A DNA stretch of 64,000 nt from Gammaproteobacteria bacterium 39-13 (lineage in GTDB: Bacteria; Pseudomonadota; Gammaproteobacteria; Berkiellales; Berkiellaceae): the NCBI GenBank assembly GCA_001898235.1, contig MKTN01000020.1, positions 36,603 through 100,602 on the forward strand, in the 5' to 3' direction. Below are positions 45,452 through 53,043 of the stretch, in pieces (position 1 is the first letter of the stretch; each line of letters begins with the position of its first letter). Under the pieces are notes generated by a model. The model worked only from the letters and a program-made list of their open reading frames with translations, searched no databases and was not told where the DNA came from. Made by a program: the position numbers and the translations under genes.

Positions 45452-46009
45452 TTAAAATAAGAAGAACAAATTATAGGCTGCCATTGCTCCCATTCCAAAA
45501 TTTTCTAAAATGCTAATGGTACTTAAAGGTACATTGAGAGTCGTTCCAAGGCATGCACATTTAATTTTTTGACCAGAAAAAACACTTTTTAAGATCCCTA
45601 TGCCACTTATCAGCATGAGCATAACTGTTACAAAATTAACAAAAAATAGATCAACTTGTGCAAGATAACCAATGCCTAAAAAAAACTCGATAAACGGATA
45701 TAAATACCCATAAAGAGGTAAGTGTTTTGATATAAGATCATAAGTAGAAAATGCCTCTACGAATCCTTTTAAATCAAAAAATTTAAATAATGATAAAAAT
45801 ATAAAAAAGTATCCCATAAATCCATACATGAATTTATCTGAGGTAATAGTTAAGGTATGAGCAAGAGGTAAAGAAAGTGAAAAAATGATAATAATAATTA
45901 ACGGTTTATAATTTACTATTATATCGAAAAGAGAGTGTTTTTTTGAATCATTTAGAGATAGAGCATGATGTTTTTCCGAATGTTCATGATGTTGACATTT
46001 TTCTTTCAT
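45452..46009 (-). CDS. MauE/DoxX-like membrane protein of the copper operon
   Basis: 185 residues. The His/Cys-rich cytosolic start (CQHHEHSEKHH) could bind metal. Five hydrophobic segments follow, with a YPFIEFFLGIGYL motif typical of MauE/DoxX redox-associated membrane proteins and a late KCACLGTTLNVPLSTISILENFGMG segment with a Cys-x-Cys. It starts 11 bases after the csoR stop and is the third gene of the operon. A role in copper or thiol redox handling at the membrane is inferred from context. Confidence 0.85.
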   Translation of the reverse strand: MKEKCQHHEHSEKHHALSLNDSKKHSLFDIIVNYKPLIIIIIFSLSLPLAHTLTITSDKFMYGFMGYFFIFLSLFKFFDLKGFVEAFSTYDLISKHLPLYGYLYPFIEFFLGIGYLAQVDLFFVNFVTVMLMLISGIGILKSVFSGQKIKCACLGTTLNVPLSTISILENFGMGAMAAYNLFFLF

Positions 46010-46020
46010 TGTACACCTAT

Positions 46021-46329
46021 TTAATTAAATCTTTTCAAAATGAGTCTGATCTCTTCTATTTTTTGCTTTTGTTCAGCTTGATCTTTAGATTCAAATGCAT
46101 CAGTGACGCAATGAGAAATATGGCTATCTAAAATCTGTACTTCTAAGTTTCTTATAGCGGCCCTCGCTGCATGCAATTGCGTGAGAATATCTGGGCAATA
46201 ACGTCCATCATTAATCATTTTCTTGATCCCCTCGATTTGCCCCGAAATCCGGTTAAGACGAGGCAAATGCTCTTCATAAGAAGGGGATGTTTTGTGACAA
46301 CATTCTTGATCTTTTAGTGATTTTTTCAC
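46021..46329 (-). CDS. csoR: CsoR-type Cu(I)-sensing repressor
   Basis: 102 residues of the CsoR/RcnR/FrmR all-helical family. The ligand set Cys45, His70, Cys74 has the same spacing (25 and 4) as the Cu(I) ligands Cys36-His61-Cys65 of M. tuberculosis CsoR. FrmR lacks the third ligand and RcnR has His there, so copper is the best guess. It starts at GTG with AAGG seven bases upstream. It is the middle gene of a three-gene operon whose promoter contains a matching palindrome, so autoregulation is likely. Confidence 0.9.
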   Translation of the reverse strand: MKKSLKDQECCHKTSPSYEEHLPRLNRISGQIEGIKKMINDGRYCPDILTQLHAARAAIRNLEVQILDSHISHCVTDAFESKDQAEQKQKIEEIRLILKRFN

Positions 46330-46352
46330 CTCTATTCCTTATGTATAAAATA

Positions 46353-47198
46353 TTATTTAGCGATTATCCCAAAAGGGACAAAAATTTCTTTTCCATTAAT
46401 TTTTACTTGTGCAAAAATTTTGATAAAACCAGGTTTTTCCGGTTCAATATGGAATATAAGCACCGGACCGCCTTTGTCGGAAGGTTGTGAGGGCTCTTTA
46501 CCCATTGGATGAACATGAAGAATAGAAGTCATATCTTCAGAAAAGCCGACGATATGAGCAAATGCGCCCATAATAGGCTCTAAATTTGTAACAGGATTGC
46601 CTTTGTTGTCCTTAATATTAATGCTAGCAATGCTGGGTTTGCCAGCCAAAAGCGTTTTTTGATCGAAAGTAAGTGTAAAGTTGTAACCTCCAACGTTGCT
46701 TTCAGTGACTTGAGTATGAGGTATATTTTTGTTTTTATCTTGATCTCCCTCTTTATCTAAGTTGATATCAGCAAAGATATATTCTTGATGTTTAGTATTT
46801 GTAGGTAATAAATTTGCCCAAATGCGATAATGTCCTTTTTTTTGCGGGTGCCATATAAACTCATAAAATCCAGGTTCTTTTAATGCTTTAGGGTGAATGT
46901 GGCTATAGTCATCGAGAGAATCATCAATTATAAGAAGATGGATTTTTTCTGTGTGTAAGGTTTGAAGTTCATTGAGCGCAACACCTTGGCTGTTTTTTTC
47001 TCTTTCAAGTTTAATTTTAACAATTTTATAATTATCTTTGTCTTGTATGTTGGAAACAATTAATCGAATAGTATTGTTTTGTTCTTGAGAGTGTGCATTT
47101 GAGTGATGATGGAGCACGTCATCTTGATGTGCATATGCAAAAAAACTGATGAAAAATGAAGGTAAAAGACAAAGCCAGCCAGGAATTATTTTACGCAT
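46353..47198 (-). CDS. Secreted His-rich protein of the copper operon
   Basis: 281 residues from the ATG at 47198 (TAAGG five bases upstream). An upstream in-frame extension would read through the promoter and is rejected. A Sec signal (to AYA, about residue 23) is followed by a His-rich stretch (HQDDVLHHHSNAH) and two beta-rich domains. The second has GAFAHIVGFSEDMTSILHVHP and GPVLIFHIEPEKPGFIKIFAQV, repeated His/Met positions suited to a copper site. It probably binds or buffers copper outside the inner membrane. It is first in the operon. Confidence 0.82.
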   Translation of the reverse strand: MRKIIPGWLCLLPSFFISFFAYAHQDDVLHHHSNAHSQEQNNTIRLIVSNIQDKDNYKIVKIKLEREKNSQGVALNELQTLHTEKIHLLIIDDSLDDYSHIHPKALKEPGFYEFIWHPQKKGHYRIWANLLPTNTKHQEYIFADINLDKEGDQDKNKNIPHTQVTESNVGGYNFTLTFDQKTLLAGKPSIASINIKDNKGNPVTNLEPIMGAFAHIVGFSEDMTSILHVHPMGKEPSQPSDKGGPVLIFHIEPEKPGFIKIFAQVKINGKEIFVPFGIIAK

Positions 47199-47228
47199 AA
47201 TTACCTTATTTTTGATTACTATAAGATA

Positions 47229-47257
47229 ATCATATACCCCATGGGGGTATATTTCAA
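47229..47257 (-). promoter_or_regulatory. Sigma70 promoter with CsoR-like operator in the spacer
   Basis: Reading leftward: -35 TTGAAA (47257-47252), a 17-base spacer, -10 TATGAT (47234-47229). The palindrome ATATACCCC-ATG-GGGGTATAT (47232-47252) fills the spacer and touches both boxes. G/C-tract palindromes flanked by TA are typical CsoR/RcnR-family operators. Repressor bound here would block RNA polymerase, and Cu(I) would release it. The first gene starts about 30 bases downstream. Confidence 0.85.
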
Positions 47258-47329
47258 GGGGCATTCATGCATTTTAGGCAAAGTCCTGTAATGAATGAGA
47301 GTACTGTGCTCTAAGAAGCAAAGGGGTAA

Positions 47330-47839
47330 TTATTGGATCTCTGGATGAATCAATTTTAGATCTGTTTCTTTATCAAGCTGTTTTAGCAAAGGAGTAGAGA
47401 AGGTTGTCATAAAAAGCTCAACGGTGGGATAAACAATGGCTTCAATCAAATGACCTCCCTGTACACTCCCATCGGGCAGACCAATACTGTAATGCGCATG
47501 GACGACAGGCTTACCTTCATATAAAGCAATATCTCCAATAAGAGATACAAGCTCGACCTGGCGGTTCACATGATTGAGTTTGTAAGATTTGCGTTCAAGA
47601 TCAAACCAAGCAGTTGTTGCTCGTTTTAAAGCACCAATAGCAGTGAAACGAGCACTCACTACTTGATTCTCTGCTGCAAAATCGCTAATGCCAGATAAGA
47701 TTTCATCTTCTTTTGCAAAAATAAGAACGTATTCTTTCACCCCATCTTTTTCGCTCAATAGACGTGTTCGCAATCTTGGCGCTTTACCTTTGACAATAGG
47801 TGAGAAGGGAGATAAATAGTCCGTGTTATCTTGAGCCAT
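47330..47839 (-). CDS. PPC/DUF296-domain protein
   Basis: 169 residues carrying the PPC (plants and prokaryotes conserved) domain: FAKEDEILSGISDFAAENQV, SARFTAIGALKRATTAWFD, LVSLIGDIALYEGKPVVHAHYSIGLPDG and GGHLIEAIVYPTVELFMTT. The His residues of HAHYS and GGH are those proposed to bind metal. In plants the domain accompanies AT-hooks; bacterial stand-alone forms have no settled role. Confidence 0.92.
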   Translation of the reverse strand: MAQDNTDYLSPFSPIVKGKAPRLRTRLLSEKDGVKEYVLIFAKEDEILSGISDFAAENQVVSARFTAIGALKRATTAWFDLERKSYKLNHVNRQVELVSLIGDIALYEGKPVVHAHYSIGLPDGSVQGGHLIEAIVYPTVELFMTTFSTPLLKQLDKETDLKLIHPEIQ

Positions 47840-47902
47840 GGTGAGAGTTCCTATTGAAATAAAAGAATGAGTAGAAAAGTGTTTTTAATAAGATGTTTGG
47901 GG

Positions 47903-48106
47903 TTATTGTTTCTCGTACTCTGGATATTTTTCCATTGCTTGTTGCAATAAATTTTTCTTTTCCATATAAGCACCTCTGGCATTTGCATAAATCGCATCGC
48001 GCTTTTTTTGCTGGTGCATATCCATCATGACTTCATAAAGTCTATTCACTTCCTTTTTTAATGCTTGGTATTGCTCCAAGGTCATATTTGCTAAAACATC
48101 TTCCAT
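47903..48106 (-). CDS. Small hypothetical coiled-coil protein
   Basis: 67 residues from the ATG at 48106 (MEDVLANMTLEQYQALKKEV). ATGs at 48118 and 48166 are possible; AAAGGA lies next to the 48118 codon, so the start is uncertain. The product is one or two charged helices rich in Met, Gln and Lys, ending KYPEYEKQ. No family is recognised. Confidence 0.5.
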   Translation of the reverse strand: MEDVLANMTLEQYQALKKEVNRLYEVMMDMHQQKKRDAIYANARGAYMEKKNLLQQAMEKYPEYEKQ

Positions 48107-48279
48107 TAGTGTGATCATTCCTTTGTTAGTTGATTTAATGATGTATATTCTGGAGTGAATAATCAATGATACTAAAAAAATAGCGGGTGAGCTTTAAAGT
48201 GCGCTTTGACAAATGCTATATAGCGTTTGTCAAAGCATGGTGAGATAGTGTGGGAGAGCTTTAATCAGGCGAGCTGAAT

Positions 48280-49734
48280 TTATTTTGGGCGATACAGCCG
48301 TGATAATTGCCCAACAATGGTTTCGCAAGCAGTTTGTTTGACGCTTGCGCCCACATCACCGACTTTACGTAAAGCGTCTTTGGCTTTGACTATCATGGGA
48401 TTTTGAAGGACGGTTAAAGCCTCGTGTTCTGGTCTAAAGTTATCATCCTCTTTTTCTTTGCCTTTCTCATTATCTTTATTTTTTTCGCAAAGTGTTTTAT
48501 TTAGGAAAATTTTATATTTTTTTCCAGCAAGTTTTTCACCCATGCTACCAAAGTTAAAATTAGTATGTGCTGAACTTACGGGACTTAATGTTTTAGAAAA
48601 AAGTGTCATGCCTCCAACAAGCATTCCAATGGGGCCACCGATAAGAATTGTATCAGCTAATCCAGAAATACAACCAGAAAAGAATGAACGTTTCACATCT
48701 AAATTTTCATCTTTGACTCTCATATGAGCAAGATCGCCGCCGCAGCATGACAAGATTTTTGCATCCCCTGTTTTGGCGACGAGATCAAGAACATTTTCAC
48801 CAAATCGTCCAATAATATCTTTACCATTACTTAATAAAACATTGGCGAGATGATTGCTGCAATCTTCTACGATTTTGCTTACCCCTGAAGAACCCCAGGT
48901 ATTTATTTGCAAACTGCTTACACGAGTGAAATGCTTATAATCTTCGGGTGATATTTTGAGTGCGTCAATTTTATACTGCTGGGTTAAATATTGAGAAAGG
49001 GCTTCTTGTGCTTCAGTAATGGAGCATTGAGTTAATATATCCACTTCTTCTTTTTCTAAATCTGCTTTTAGATGGAGAGCTGATATCAGCATGGACATAT
49101 TGTAACAATATTGGGCAAGAGCGCCCCCTAAACTATAACCAGAAATAATCAGTTCGACTGGTTTTTCTTCAGTACCTGATACCTGGCCAATCACTTCATT
49201 AATTTGCGCCATGATTTGGGCAAAGTGACGATGGAAGGATTCTTCGCCTGCATTATGTTCTAAATCAAGATGCAAAGTTGCTAATATGCTTGGATCCGTT
49301 CCGCGAAAATTAACATAAACGCGTCTTTGTTCGGGGTTAGAGTGCGGGATCAAGATGTTGCCGACAATCCCACCGTGGCCAGAAGACAGCTTGCTAATTT
49401 CGTAGTGACGAACAATATTATCTGCTTCAAGTACAGGAACAATTGTTTGCTGTTGAGTAATGTCTTTGTATGCAAGATTGTGTGAAAGTCGTTCAGCAAA
49501 AGCAAATTCTAAGCGTAATTGTGCTTCAACTAAGTTTTCGTCTCGGTTGTCTTCTAATGGTCCTTCCGCGGGAAGAGGAGCCCCTTGTGCGAGGGCATTT
49601 AATTCGCTGGCAACTAATAGCGCTTTCCCTATTACGGAAGAGCCAGCCTGAGGATTGACAAAATTGGAGAGATCTCTTGCTGCAACTTTTCCTACCGTTT
49701 TTCCGGCTGCTTTACCAATTCCACTTAACGACAT
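48280..49734 (-). CDS. Lipase-like (class 3-type) alpha/beta hydrolase
   Basis: 484 residues with no Sec signal; the start is Gly/Ala/Lys-rich (GIGKAAGKTVGKVAARDL). The strand VYVNFRGTDP (139-148), like the RGT of class 3 lipases, and the nucleophile elbow GYSLGGA (Ser201) support a serine lipase/esterase fold. Asp and His candidates lie after 330 (CCGGDLAHMRVKDE). A hydrophobic glycine-rich segment (about 355-380) and a Lys-rich tail follow. A phospholipase or esterase acting on host membranes is possible but not shown. Confidence 0.75.
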   Translation of the reverse strand: MSLSGIGKAAGKTVGKVAARDLSNFVNPQAGSSVIGKALLVASELNALAQGAPLPAEGPLEDNRDENLVEAQLRLEFAFAERLSHNLAYKDITQQQTIVPVLEADNIVRHYEISKLSSGHGGIVGNILIPHSNPEQRRVYVNFRGTDPSILATLHLDLEHNAGEESFHRHFAQIMAQINEVIGQVSGTEEKPVELIISGYSLGGALAQYCYNMSMLISALHLKADLEKEEVDILTQCSITEAQEALSQYLTQQYKIDALKISPEDYKHFTRVSSLQINTWGSSGVSKIVEDCSNHLANVLLSNGKDIIGRFGENVLDLVAKTGDAKILSCCGGDLAHMRVKDENLDVKRSFFSGCISGLADTILIGGPIGMLVGGMTLFSKTLSPVSSAHTNFNFGSMGEKLAGKKYKIFLNKTLCEKNKDNEKGKEKEDDNFRPEHEALTVLQNPMIVKAKDALRKVGDVGASVKQTACETIVGQLSRLYRPK

Positions 49735-49930
49735 TTCTCATTTCCCCTCAACTTCAAGGCAAACATTAATTTGTTAGCTTACTTATGTCAGGATAAAGAA
49801 ATATTTTACTGATATAAATGAAGGGAAACAATTTAAAAAATACAATTTTAATGAATTAAATAGTCAAATTGGCAAAAATTTAGCACTCTCGACTAATGAA
49901 TGTAGTAACTTTTACTGATTGTAATCTTCT

Positions 49931-50260
49931 TTATCCATTTTTTCTAAAAACAAACCACCAATTGGCCATAAAGATAAGGGCTGCAATTAATGCCAAAGGG
50001 ATATCAAAGCCCATCGTCACATTAAAGTGTACAATAGGGTTAAATATGCAGATGATGATGATAAAAGCTATTCCCCAAAAAATGTAGTAGCGAGGCTTTT
50101 CGGTGAAGAGCAAATACGTGATGATAATGGCGCAAACAGTTACCACAATTTGAAGTATAAGTGGAAAAAAAACAGGATATGCCATAGGGATCATCGAAAG
50201 CAAAAGAAAAATAGTGGGGAGTACCCAAATTAATATATTTTTTAAATATCGCTTTTCCAT
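49931..50260 (-). CDS. Small four-helix membrane protein, DUF6804-like
   Basis: 109 residues with four hydrophobic segments (about 8-28, 32-50, 58-76, 86-104) and the FNPIVHFNVT motif between the third and fourth, reminiscent of small DUF6804-type proteins. It lies 25 bases downstream of another small membrane-protein gene on the same strand, so the two are probably one operon. Function is unknown. Confidence 0.75.
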   Translation of the reverse strand: MEKRYLKNILIWVLPTIFLLLSMIPMAYPVFFPLILQIVVTVCAIIITYLLFTEKPRYYIFWGIAFIIIICIFNPIVHFNVTMGFDIPLALIAALIFMANWWFVFRKNG

Positions 50261-50285
50261 GGTATTTCCTTTTGCCTGAAGATGT

Positions 50286-50474
50286 TTATTTCAAATTGAT
50301 TGTGGGAAGTCCTGTTACAATGCCAAATGCAGATAAAACCCACAATATGACGACAATAACCACCACAACGTTTAAGATGGTTTTGATAGATCGTGCCATC
50401 GGAATAAAAGTATTGACGAGCCATAGCAGCACACCAACAACAATTAAAACGAGAACTACGTGAATAAGTGACAT
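50286..50474 (-). CDS. Small two-helix membrane protein, Thivi_2564-like
   Basis: 62 residues: two hydrophobic helices (about 4-22 and 30-52) joined by IPMARSIKTILN. This pattern is typical of the Thivi_2564 small membrane protein family. AAAGGG lies nine bases before the ATG. It is first in a likely operon with the DUF6804-like gene. Function is unknown. Confidence 0.8.
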   Translation of the reverse strand: MSLIHVVLVLIVVGVLLWLVNTFIPMARSIKTILNVVVVIVVILWVLSAFGIVTGLPTINLK

Positions 50475-50636
50475 TGTATGAACCCTTTTGTGAAAAGAGA
50501 ACGTTCACTATAAACTTAGACGAATTTGGATGAGATTTTAAGTGTGATTCTAATAAAATATACAGTCATTATTGTACGATAGCGAATAAATTGCAGTAAA
50601 TACAGAAAAATTCCTGTATTTACTGATTTTTGGCAA

Positions 50637-51140
50637 TTAGTCTTCATCCGCTGTAGAAGGATAGATGTTATCACCTCCATCATGGTCAACATCATCGTTA
50701 TCGTAGCTGTCAGTATCTGATTCCTCGGTATGGCTTCTTACCACGCTACCGTTCTCTCCACCGTTCGTGTTTGAGGTATTAGTATTCAGGTTGCCAGAGC
50801 TGCCTGAGGTATGGGGGGTAACGCTGATATGATTATTAGAGTTTGTTGTATTGCCACTGCTACTGCTGGAGTCATTAAGGGTATTAGAATTTGAGGTGCT
50901 TGGTATATTTTGACTATTTGAACTTTTCGTATTTAAAGTTGAACTACCTGAAATATCGGCACCTGTTCCTGACGTTCGTGCCCCGGCTCCTGTGGCATTC
51001 GTGCTTCCTGTACCTGAAATGCTGCCACCACTTTGACCTGCGCCAGCACTGCTGGTGCTTGCACTCCCAGCACTAGCAAACGTGGTGGTGCAGCCCAATA
51101 TAATTAAAGTTGAAGTGATGAGTTTAGTGCATGTGTTCAT
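50637..51140 (-). CDS. Secreted low-complexity Ser/Gly/Thr/Asn-rich protein
   Basis: 167 residues with a Sec signal (MNTCTKLITSTLIILGCTTTFASA). The mature part is almost only Ser, Gly, Thr, Asn and Ala, followed by an acidic tail (ESDTDSYDNDDVDHDGGD). A lipobox-like LGC at 15-17 is possible but not well placed. Probably an unstructured secreted or surface polypeptide; the acidic tail may bind cations. No family assigned. Confidence 0.65.
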   Translation of the reverse strand: MNTCTKLITSTLIILGCTTTFASAGSASTSSAGAGQSGGSISGTGSTNATGAGARTSGTGADISGSSTLNTKSSNSQNIPSTSNSNTLNDSSSSSGNTTNSNNHISVTPHTSGSSGNLNTNTSNTNGGENGSVVRSHTEESDTDSYDNDDVDHDGGDNIYPSTADED

Positions 51141-51344
51141 GAGTCCTACCTCTACTTAATACCAAGACATTATTACAGCGGTATAGCTATACCTATCTAA
51201 TTTATTAAGTAGAATGTTTATCTGAAAAATCAAAAATAAATTTTTTGACAGGTAGAAATGCTGAAAAAAATAATAGTTTTTTTAATTTAAATAAATAAAA
51301 AGGGGGAAGTGCTTCTAATTGTCGCACTTCCCACCAAAACCACA

Positions 51345-51839
51345 TTATAACGAAATACTTGATCTCTTTGTTGTTTTCTTATTATCTAATCCTTCTAAAC
51401 ATAATCCTTCTATCGTTTTGCTGCGGGTGGTTGGTTTGGTTTTTCGGCCGAAAACTAAACCTTCTAATGCTAGACCGTCAAGGGTTTTAGATTTAAGGGC
51501 GGTTTCATCATAAGACAATGGTAAAAAAGAGAGGACTTTTTTATTTGATCCAGTGTTTATGGGTGAAACTGGTGCGATATCGTAATGGCTAAAATAGCTA
51601 TCATAGCTACGTTTGAGCGCATAAAGTCCTATGCCGGTTAATGCGCCAATAGCCAGACACTGTATTGTAGGTTCATAGGCAATAATTTCTTTACCGACTT
51701 CAGTACAGCTTACCGAGGGCAGATACTGTGAGACAATTTCTTTGCACATGGTTGTTTTAGAAATAACGGGTGAAACGATATTAAATTTAATTGCCGTTTG
51801 TAAAATAGCACTGAAAAAATTTGAGATACCTTGTAACAT
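51345..51839 (-). CDS. Hypothetical protein with a tandem C-terminal repeat
   Basis: 164 residues from the ATG at 51839, nine bases after GGAG; an ATG at 51854 lacks a site. One hydrophobic segment (about 62-82, IQCLAIGALTGIGLYAL). The C-terminus holds two copies of a short unit: SKTLDGLALEGLVFGRKTK and SKTIEGLCLEGLDNKKTTK, each K-T-[LI]-[DE]-G-L-x-L-E-G-L followed by a basic run. No family is recognised. Its four-residue polar end is SISL. Confidence 0.6.
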   Translation of the reverse strand: MLQGISNFFSAILQTAIKFNIVSPVISKTTMCKEIVSQYLPSVSCTEVGKEIIAYEPTIQCLAIGALTGIGLYALKRSYDSYFSHYDIAPVSPINTGSNKKVLSFLPLSYDETALKSKTLDGLALEGLVFGRKTKPTTRSKTIEGLCLEGLDNKKTTKRSSISL

Positions 51840-52053
51840 TTTAAAATACTCCATCGTTAATTTTTGTCATCAAAATGATGTTAAATTTTGTAAATAAGCT
51901 AGGAAGATATTTTGAATCAAAAATAAAGTAAATTTGATAACTGACAAATGCGCAAGGTTTACTGATAAAGTAAAATCAAAAACAAGTAAATTGTAAGTTG
52001 AATAACTTATATTTAAAGATTAACGCCACGTTTTTTGAGAATGATGGGTAAAT

Positions 52054-52563
52054 ATGAAAAGAAACAATGAATATAAAATTGTACCTATAACGCTCGAGCA
52101 TCAGGAAGGATTTCGAGCTGCCGTCGATAGCGTTGCCAGAGAAAGAAAATATTTATCCTTTCTTGAAGGGCCGTCATTAGAAATGTCAAAGTCTTTTGTT
52201 GAGGAAAATATTAAAGGCAATTGGCCGCATGTTGTTGCTGTTATGGGTGATCACGTCATTGGGTGGTGTGATATTACTTCCCTCAATAGAGCTGTATATG
52301 CACATTGTGGCGAGTTAGGAATAGGGATCATTTCTGAATACCGAGGGCAAGGGATAGGTAAAAATCTTATGCTTAATGCCTTACAAAAGGCAAAAATAAA
52401 AGGTTTAACACGAATAGAATTAACGGTATTTCAAAGAAATAAACCGGCTCTGGCACTTTATGAGCAGCTCGGTTTTATGATTGAAGGTAAAAAGAAAAAA
52501 GCAGTCCTAATTGATGGTGAATATGATGATTTAATATGCATGGCATTGTTTTTGAGACAATAG
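52054..52563 (+). CDS. GNAT-family N-acetyltransferase
   Basis: 169 residues with a complete GNAT fold. The acetyl-CoA loop motif A is GIISEYRGQGIGKNLMLNAL (Q/RxxGxG/A), preceded by CGELGIGI, followed by IELTVFQRNKPALALYEQLGF. It resembles ribosomal-protein or small-molecule N-acetyltransferases of the RimI/YhhY type. The substrate is unknown. It is transcribed alone. Confidence 0.92.
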   Translation: MKRNNEYKIVPITLEHQEGFRAAVDSVARERKYLSFLEGPSLEMSKSFVEENIKGNWPHVVAVMGDHVIGWCDITSLNRAVYAHCGELGIGIISEYRGQGIGKNLMLNALQKAKIKGLTRIELTVFQRNKPALALYEQLGFMIEGKKKKAVLIDGEYDDLICMALFLRQ

Positions 52564-52805
52564 CATTTTGTTGTTCAAATATTTTAAATGAATATTTATG
52601 CTTGAAAGAATTCAGTTATTTGAATTTTTTTTGTAGTGATTTTTGCCTCATTTTTTCAAAAACACCGATTATTTGATTTATAAAATTTGAAATTGATAAA
52701 AATGCAGTTAATATCAGCATTCTTTATAGTTGTATGTTCTGGGGGATCCCATTCATTAGGCATGCAGCTAAGTTTTGTGTTTCTTAGTAGTAGTGAGGAT
52801 AAAAG

Positions 52806-53003
52806 ATGCGAAGTTTAACAACAATAGAAAGTGCTAGCATAAGCGGAGCAGGGGCAACCGAAAATGTGTGTTATACCCAAGGCGATTTAATGTTTTGTGG
52901 GACCGCACATTGGGACAATGTTGATAATTACATTCTGCATAATGATTTCCAATTAGTTAATTTTTTCACTATTCCACCAAATGAGATAGGGTTTTGGTGG
53001 TAA
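52806..53003 (+). CDS. Small peptide with a bacteriocin-like double-glycine leader
   Basis: 65 residues. The start MRSLTTIESASISGAGA matches the class II bacteriocin/microcin leader pattern (M-R-x-L-T-x-x-E-x-x-x-[IV]-S-G-[AG]), with the likely cleavage after the Gly-Ala or Ala-Gly pair. The core has two Cys (Cys22 and Cys31, VCYTQGDLMFCG), aromatic residues and a WW end. GAGGA precedes the ATG and a strong terminator follows. No C39-peptidase transporter or immunity gene is next to it, so export would depend on a distant system. Confidence 0.6.
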   Translation: MRSLTTIESASISGAGATENVCYTQGDLMFCGTAHWDNVDNYILHNDFQLVNFFTIPPNEIGFWW

Positions 53004-53015
53004 TTGTAAAAACTG

Positions 53016-53037
53016 AAGGGGAGGGCATCCTCCCCTT
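53016..53037. terminator. Terminator hairpin between converging genes
   Basis: A perfect 9-bp stem AAGGGGAGG / CCTCCCCTT with a GCAT loop, 12 bases after the small-peptide stop. It can serve both the peptide gene and the converging porin gene. Confidence 0.8.
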
Positions 53038-53043
53038 GATTAT

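Noticed and set aside
47199..47264. Upstream extension of the secreted copper-operon protein
   Set aside because: It would translate through the -10 box and operator, and would hide the signal peptide; the ATG at 47198 has a proper ribosome-binding site.
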